Under the pieces are notes generated by a model. It ran no database searches. It had not been told where the DNA came from and worked only from the letters and a program-made list of their open reading frames with translations. From Lachnospiraceae bacterium UBA3821 (lineage in GTDB: Bacteria > Bacillota > Clostridia > Lachnospirales > Lachnospiraceae), in contig DFDT01000218.1 in the NCBI GenBank assembly GCA_002368865.1, forward strand, positions 1 to 26,047: a DNA stretch of 26,047 nt. The letters run 5' to 3'. Position 1 is the first letter of the stretch. Each line of letters starts with the position of its first letter. The position numbers and the translations under genes are program-made. Below are positions 21,773 through 26,047 of the stretch, piece by piece.

Positions 21773-24076
21773 TTATTCTGCTCCCCGCTTTTCATGACCG
21801 CCCGTAAATTCAGCGTAAGGTCTGTTCCCTGCACATCCCGTCATAAAATATCGCAGTACGCGCATAGTCTGCGCTTTATCCTCCAACGTAAAATCAACCC
21901 TGAAATCTACCGTACCCTGCCATTTCAAAAGTTCTCCGTGAAGAGATAACGGCAGACAATTGTAGATAATATTTATACAATGAGTACAATTCCTCACTAC
22001 CGGAAATTTCTTTCTATACCGATCTGTCAAATAAGCGGTACCTTCCTCCGGACTCTTCCGGCACCCGTTCAGCGTCCGGAAGACACAGTTTGCGGTATGC
22101 ATCAACGGAATATATCCGTATACGATCTTTTCCGCATTTGCTTCTCCGGCCTGTTCCAACAGTCTGTGCTGATCTGCAGCCTTCAGCTCATAAGGCAGAC
22201 AAAATCCGTCCGCAGGCACAGCCTCCAGGCTGTCTGCATTCCATGTATAGAAACCTGCATCGGTGCAAATTTGAAATCTTTCATCCGCCGGCTGCATCTG
22301 CGCGTTCAAATACCCCATTCCGTCCATCGAACGCACCAAAAAACCTTTGATCATATTTTGCTGCAATGCAATCTCCGAAAGCGCCTTTAAATAATCCGCA
22401 TCTCTCTGACGAATGATCTGGGGCAGTGCGATCATCAGTTCACAATTTGACTGCCGACTCAGGAATGCTTCCAACCTGGCTCGCAGTTCCCTCTGGGTAT
22501 CTTCCGTGTAGATCCGACATGCAAGATCCCCCTCCAGATAAATACGTCCAACAGGATAATGCAACTCTGCATCAGATGAATTTTCCGGAGTATTTTCCGA
22601 ATCCAGCACATCCAACACTCCGGCCAACTGTTCCGGTGAATGTACCAGGACATGCAGCATACTCTGACCTGTTTTTCTGTTCTTCCTTTTCAGGGAACCG
22701 GAATCATTCCTCCGGTCCGTCTGTTCAGACTCCGTTTTTCTTCCGACACAAAGTCCGTGCCGGGCAATTAACCGGTCCTCCATTTGACGAACCGCGATCC
22801 GGCGCAATTCATTCAATGCTTTCAGTGAATAAAAACAATCCGGATCAAGTGATATATCCATTTTGCTTACGGTAAATACCGTATCGCCCAGCTTTCCCAA
22901 CTGCTTTTGTATATTTTCTTTCGTAATGGGCATTTTCTGTGCGGGAGCCACCTGATCCCCGGTCACCGTGAGCTGTAGATCATCTCTTTCCGCATTTACG
23001 GTACAGGTCAATCTGGCAGGCTTACCTGTCTGAAACTCCGCCTGTACCATGACCGGGATTTTCTTTGCATGCTCAATATATTCAGCCCGGATCGCAGCAT
23101 TCAGACTCTCATTTGTAATGCCGTATGACGGATTATGTAAAGTCACCATATCGGCGTCGTTATGCCGATAATAATAACCATCCTGACGCTCACTTCGGAT
23201 ATATAATTCGCTTAATTTCCGAAGATCTTCTCCGGAAACCGTACAATCCTCTCCCAGATAATACCGGTCTATGTATTTGCGATAGATTGCGGTTACGCCC
23301 GCCGCATACTCCGGCTTTTTCATACGACCTTCAATCTTAAAAGAATCGATTCCAGCATGGATCAGATCCGAAATGTGTTCGATCGTACACATGTCTTTTA
23401 AACTCAACGGATAACACTCCGCAGAAGTTTTCCCGTCAATCTCAACAGCATACGGCAGTCGGCAGGGTTGTGCACACTTGCCGCGGTTCCCGCTCCTGCC
23501 CCCCAGAATACTGCTGAACAGGCACTGTCCGGAGTAGCAATAACACATGGCGCCATGAATGAAACATTCAATTTCCAGACCCGTTTCGGATTTCAGGAGT
23601 TTAATCTCCTCCAGGCTTAATTCCCTGGCCGGCACGATCCTGTTCGCCCCCATCTGCTTTAACAGTTTTCCACCGTACCCGGAAGTCAATGTCATTTGGG
23701 TACTGACATGAAGTTCAAGATTCGGAAAATACTCTCTGATATAGCAAAACACGCCGATATCCTGTATGATCACACCGTCTAACCCCGCCTCATAAAACGG
23801 AGTCAGAAAGGGGTGAAGCTCCGCAAATTCCGATTCCTTGACCAAAGTATTGACTGTCAGATAAACCTTGCGCCCCCATATATGGGCATATCTGATACAC
23901 GCAACCAATTCTTCCGTGGTAAAATTATCCGCATAAGCTCTGGCGCCAAACCGATCCCCCGCCAGATAAACCGCATCGGCTCCTGCGTGGATCGCGCCAT
24001 AAAAGCCTTCCGGATTCCCGGCCGGTGCCAAAAGCTCCACTTTTTTTCGTGTCGTTTCAATCCTGTTCCTATCCAT
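21773..24076 (-). CDS. U32 family RNA-modification protein (RlhA-like)
   Basis: The 767-residue protein starts with a TIM-barrel U32 domain (AGNPEGFYGAIHAGADAVYLAG). The family's iron-sulfur/cysteine cluster follows between 171 and 205 (C171, C178, C180, C185, C201, C205), including GNRGKCAQPCRLPY. A DUF3656-like middle and a variable charged spacer (about 445-470) come next, then a C-terminal repeat of the U32-type fold. E. coli RlhA and TrhP of this group hydroxylate rRNA or tRNA with the help of prephenate. The long two-domain form resembles RlhA. No clear ribosome binding site precedes the ATG, and the terminator of zapA lies only 24 bases away. It is followed by the SEDS gene after three bases. 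Confidence 0.9.
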   Translation of the reverse strand: MDRNRIETTRKKVELLAPAGNPEGFYGAIHAGADAVYLAGDRFGARAYADNFTTEELVACIRYAHIWGRKVYLTVNTLVKESEFAELHPFLTPFYEAGLDGVIIQDIGVFCYIREYFPNLELHVSTQMTLTSGYGGKLLKQMGANRIVPARELSLEEIKLLKSETGLEIECFIHGAMCYCYSGQCLFSSILGGRSGNRGKCAQPCRLPYAVEIDGKTSAECYPLSLKDMCTIEHISDLIHAGIDSFKIEGRMKKPEYAAGVTAIYRKYIDRYYLGEDCTVSGEDLRKLSELYIRSERQDGYYYRHNDADMVTLHNPSYGITNESLNAAIRAEYIEHAKKIPVMVQAEFQTGKPARLTCTVNAERDDLQLTVTGDQVAPAQKMPITKENIQKQLGKLGDTVFTVSKMDISLDPDCFYSLKALNELRRIAVRQMEDRLIARHGLCVGRKTESEQTDRRNDSGSLKRKNRKTGQSMLHVLVHSPEQLAGVLDVLDSENTPENSSDAELHYPVGRIYLEGDLACRIYTEDTQRELRARLEAFLSRQSNCELMIALPQIIRQRDADYLKALSEIALQQNMIKGFLVRSMDGMGYLNAQMQPADERFQICTDAGFYTWNADSLEAVPADGFCLPYELKAADQHRLLEQAGEANAEKIVYGYIPLMHTANCVFRTLNGCRKSPEEGTAYLTDRYRKKFPVVRNCTHCINIIYNCLPLSLHGELLKWQGTVDFRVDFTLEDKAQTMRVLRYFMTGCAGNRPYAEFTGGHEKRGAE

Positions 24077-24099
24077 ATTTCAAATATAATACATCTCAA

Positions 24100-24129
24100 A
24101 AAATGTAAGGCTGCCCTTTACGGACAGCC
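24100..24129 (-). terminator. Intrinsic terminator after zapA
   Basis: On the minus strand GGCTGTCC pairs with GGGCAGCC (24109-24129, eight pairs with one wobble) and is followed by TTACATTTTTTG. It separates zapA from the U32 gene. Confidence 0.75.
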
Positions 24130-24136
24130 CGCAATC

Positions 24137-24541
24137 TTATTTTCTTGTATTCAGTTCCGCTTCCAAGCGAACAATCTTCTTGGAATCTTCATCACTGGCG
24201 TTCCGCAGCTCTTTCACCTTATTCTCAGCGGTTTCCAATTTGATCTGTGCCGAGATCAGCTCATGCTTCAAAGTATACAATTCTTTCTCTTTATTCTGAA
24301 GCTCTTCTTCCAATACGCTGATCTGCTTTTTCGCCTTGAAAAAATCGTCCGCAATATTCAGCTGAAGGAGAACATTCTGCATTTCCACCGGCTGACGGGT
24401 AAAACTGTCCATCTTATTATACTCGTTGATCTTATTGTTGATATAAGACGCTACCCGCTGCAGGTACTCTTCACTTTCATTTCCGCTTAAAGTGAACACC
24501 TTGCCACCGATCAGTACCTCTGCATCTGTTTTTGCCGACAT
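24137..24541 (-). CDS. zapA: Cell division protein ZapA
   Basis: The 134-residue protein has the ZapA head domain: EVLIGGKVFTLSGNESEEYLQRVASYINNKI, then LLQLNIADDFF. It ends in a long coiled coil (about 70-130) that forms the tetramer. ZapA bundles FtsZ. It lies between ruvB and the U32 gene on its own promoter. AAAGAGGTG lies before the ATG. Length is slightly above the usual 85-110 because of the long tail. Confidence 0.9.
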   Translation of the reverse strand: MSAKTDAEVLIGGKVFTLSGNESEEYLQRVASYINNKINEYNKMDSFTRQPVEMQNVLLQLNIADDFFKAKKQISVLEEELQNKEKELYTLKHELISAQIKLETAENKVKELRNASDEDSKKIVRLEAELNTRK

Positions 24542-24663
24542 AACTGCACCTCTTTGGCTTTCTCATGTACAGGTATCTCTCCCGGACATGAAACAATCGT
24601 TTTCTGATGATAGATTCAAAACTACAATATGTGTCATCTGGCGACAACATACATACAACATCT

Positions 24664-24692
24664 ATTATATATCAGATTATAGGTACAGGCAA
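24664..24692 (-). promoter_or_regulatory. zapA promoter
   Basis: On the minus strand TTGCCT (24687-24692) is separated by 17 bp from TATAAT (24664-24669). The leader is about 120 bases, which is long, and no clear riboswitch or hairpin is seen in it. Confidence 0.6.
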
Positions 24693-24760
24693 TACTTTTC
24701 TGAAATTTACAAAATTTAATTTATAGCTCAATTCATATGCGGTTTGTTCGATTGGTCCGG

Positions 24761-25753
24761 TTATGCCAAAGGTCCCAAATGTCGATAAGCAGTTTCTGTC
24801 ACCACCCGTCCTCTGGGCGTCCGGTTGATCAGCCCTGTCTTGATCAGATACGGTTCATATACATCCTCAATGGTACCCGCGTCTTCTCCGATGGCCGCTG
24901 CCAGTGTATCCAGTCCCACCGGCCCGCCGTCAAATTTGCGGATCATGGTGAGCAGCATATTCCGGTCAATATGATCCAATCCAAGCTTGTCCACATCCAT
25001 CAGATCCAGCGCAGTATGCGCCACATCCTCCGTGATGATACCGTCGTATTTTACCTGGGCGAAATCCCGCACGCGCTTCAGAATTCGGTTCGCCAGTCTG
25101 GGCGTGCCACGGCTGCGCCTTGCCATCTCCAGAGCACCGGCAGGCTCAATCTCCACATTCAGCACCCTGGCGGAATGCATGATGATCTGCTGCAATTCCG
25201 GAATTTCATAAAATTCCAGGTGATGGATCATCCCAAACCGATCCCGCAGCGGTGCCGTGAGCAGACCGGCTCTGGTGGTGGCTCCCACCAGCGTAAATTT
25301 GGGTAGATCCAAACGCACGGACCTCGCAGAGGACCCCTTTCCAATCATGATGTCAATGCAATAATCCTCCATAGCCGGATACAGCACTTCCTCCACCTGC
25401 CTGTTCAGGCGGTGGATCTCATCCACAAAGAGCAGATCTCCCTCCTCCAGATTGTTTAGGATTGCCGCCATTTCCCCGGGTTTCTCAATGGCAGGACCGC
25501 TGGTGATCTTGATATGTACGCCCATCTCATTGGCGATGATCCCTGCAAGGGTGGTCTTGCCCAGCCCGGGCGGACCATAAAACAGCACATGATCCAACGC
25601 ATCTCCCCTCTGCTTGGCAGCCTCAATATAGACTTTTAACGTCTCTTTGATCTTCGCCTGCCCGATATAGTCCTTTAAAGTCTGAGGACGCAGGGAGCCC
25701 TCGATCTTGATATCCTCTTCCGTCAGATTGGTTTCTATTGTTCGCTTCTGCAT
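24761..25753 (-). CDS. ruvB: Holliday junction branch migration ATPase RuvB
   Basis: The 330-residue protein has Walker A GPPGLGKT (60-67), DEIHRLN (111-117, Walker B), [19 protein letters not shown] (sensor and arginine finger region) and the C-terminal winged helix ending [16 protein letters not shown]. Length and motifs are normal. It forms the hexameric motor that drives branch migration with RuvA, whose gene lies 49 bases upstream. Confidence 0.97.
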   Translation of the reverse strand: MQKRTIETNLTEEDIKIEGSLRPQTLKDYIGQAKIKETLKVYIEAAKQRGDALDHVLFYGPPGLGKTTLAGIIANEMGVHIKITSGPAIEKPGEMAAILNNLEEGDLLFVDEIHRLNRQVEEVLYPAMEDYCIDIMIGKGSSARSVRLDLPKFTLVGATTRAGLLTAPLRDRFGMIHHLEFYEIPELQQIIMHSARVLNVEIEPAGALEMARRSRGTPRLANRILKRVRDFAQVKYDGIITEDVAHTALDLMDVDKLGLDHIDRNMLLTMIRKFDGGPVGLDTLAAAIGEDAGTIEDVYEPYLIKTGLINRTPRGRVVTETAYRHLGPLA

Positions 25754-25802
25754 GATCGCTTCCTATTCTTCAAAACATTTTTGTATCTTCTTTTACAATT
25801 TA

Positions 25803-26047
25803 TTAAAACATTCTCTTTAATGCTGCCTTCAAAATAGCGCCGGAATCCATATTCTCAATATCCGGAATGGAATTGACCGCCTTGATGCTCTCGGTCTGCC
25901 CGTAGCCCAGTGCCACCAGGGCCTCCACCGCCTCTTTCTTCTGCGGTGTGTCCGCAAGAGGATTGCCTGCACCTGCAGCCGTCTCCGCAATCTCCCTGCC
26001 GATCAATGCATCATCTATTTGAATCTTGTCCTTCAGATCCAGGATCA
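25803..26047 (-). CDS. ruvA: RuvA, C-terminal part (5' end outside window)
   Basis: The frame is open to the right edge and reads ILDLKDKIQIDDALIGREIA, then VEALVALGYGQTESIKAV at the end. These are the RuvA segment after the second HhH motif and the mobile domain III that contacts RuvB. About 80 residues are visible of the usual 190-200, and the stop is at 25803. A TTG at 26006 is not a start, since the homology continues upstream. Confidence 0.93.
   Translation of the reverse strand, partial: ILDLKDKIQIDDALIGREIAETAAGAGNPLADTPQKKEAVEALVALGYGQTESIKAVNSIPDIENMDSGAILKAALKRMF

Noticed and set aside
1..26047. tRNA, rRNA, CRISPR array or known riboswitch
   Set aside because: No cloverleaf-like sequence, ribosomal RNA segment, regular short repeat array or recognisable riboswitch aptamer was found by eye. 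A dedicated search (tRNAscan, Infernal) could still find a small RNA.

Overview
The window looks like a chromosomal segment of a low-to-mid GC, spore-forming Clostridia, most likely Lachnospiraceae-like. The evidence is the strong AGGAGG-type ribosome binding sites, a GerW/YtfJ sporulation gene with its DUF2953 partner, the Firmicute block rpmB / asp23 (yloU) / fakA (yloV) / recG, and the order ruvA-ruvB / zapA / U32 / SEDS-PBP. No rRNA, tRNA, CRISPR array, transposase or integrase was seen.

Region 1 (1-5900) is accessory. All genes are on the minus strand. An XRE regulator and a truncated small membrane protein sit at the left edge. Next come seven genes that I read as one candidate membrane-energised system in two transcription units. 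The upstream unit encodes an ExbB/TolQ-like channel subunit, an ExbD/TolR-like subunit with the conserved transmembrane Asp, and a second single-pass protein whose C-terminus resembles the ExbD extracellular domain. The downstream unit encodes a 541-residue protein with an HNH-like motif and a membrane segment, a small CxxCxxCC (YkgJ-type) protein, a glycine/alanine-rich membrane protein and a TerB-like protein, and ends in a good terminator. A 16-bp sequence (14/16 identical) lies just upstream of the -35 box of both the XRE gene and the ExbB operon, suggesting that the regulator controls the system. The layout recalls type II Zorya (motor pair plus HNH protein), but the components are different.

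Region 2 (5900-9000) is also accessory. Three small genes, two of them with zinc ribbons, are transcribed away from a previously unmarked 53-codon ribbon-helix-helix regulator. The shared promoter carries a 10-bp direct repeat with a 20-bp period. Next to them is a three-gene operon: a small membrane protein, a zinc-ribbon Ser/Thr kinase with an unusual DMN in place of DFG, and a predicted HTH protein.

Region 3 (9050-26047) is core genome. DegV/FakB, recG, fakA and asp23 run on the minus strand, divergent from rpmB. They are followed by a coiled-coil J-domain protein, a small membrane protein and gerW-DUF2953. A divergent promoter pair at 17.3 kb drives that sporulation operon and, on the plus strand, a degenerate HD-GYP protein with a TTG start. 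The last block is Nudix, class B PBP and SEDS polymerase (all overlapping), a U32 RNA-modification protein, zapA, ruvB and the 3' part of ruvA. These genes serve membrane lipid, cell wall and division, DNA repair and sporulation functions.
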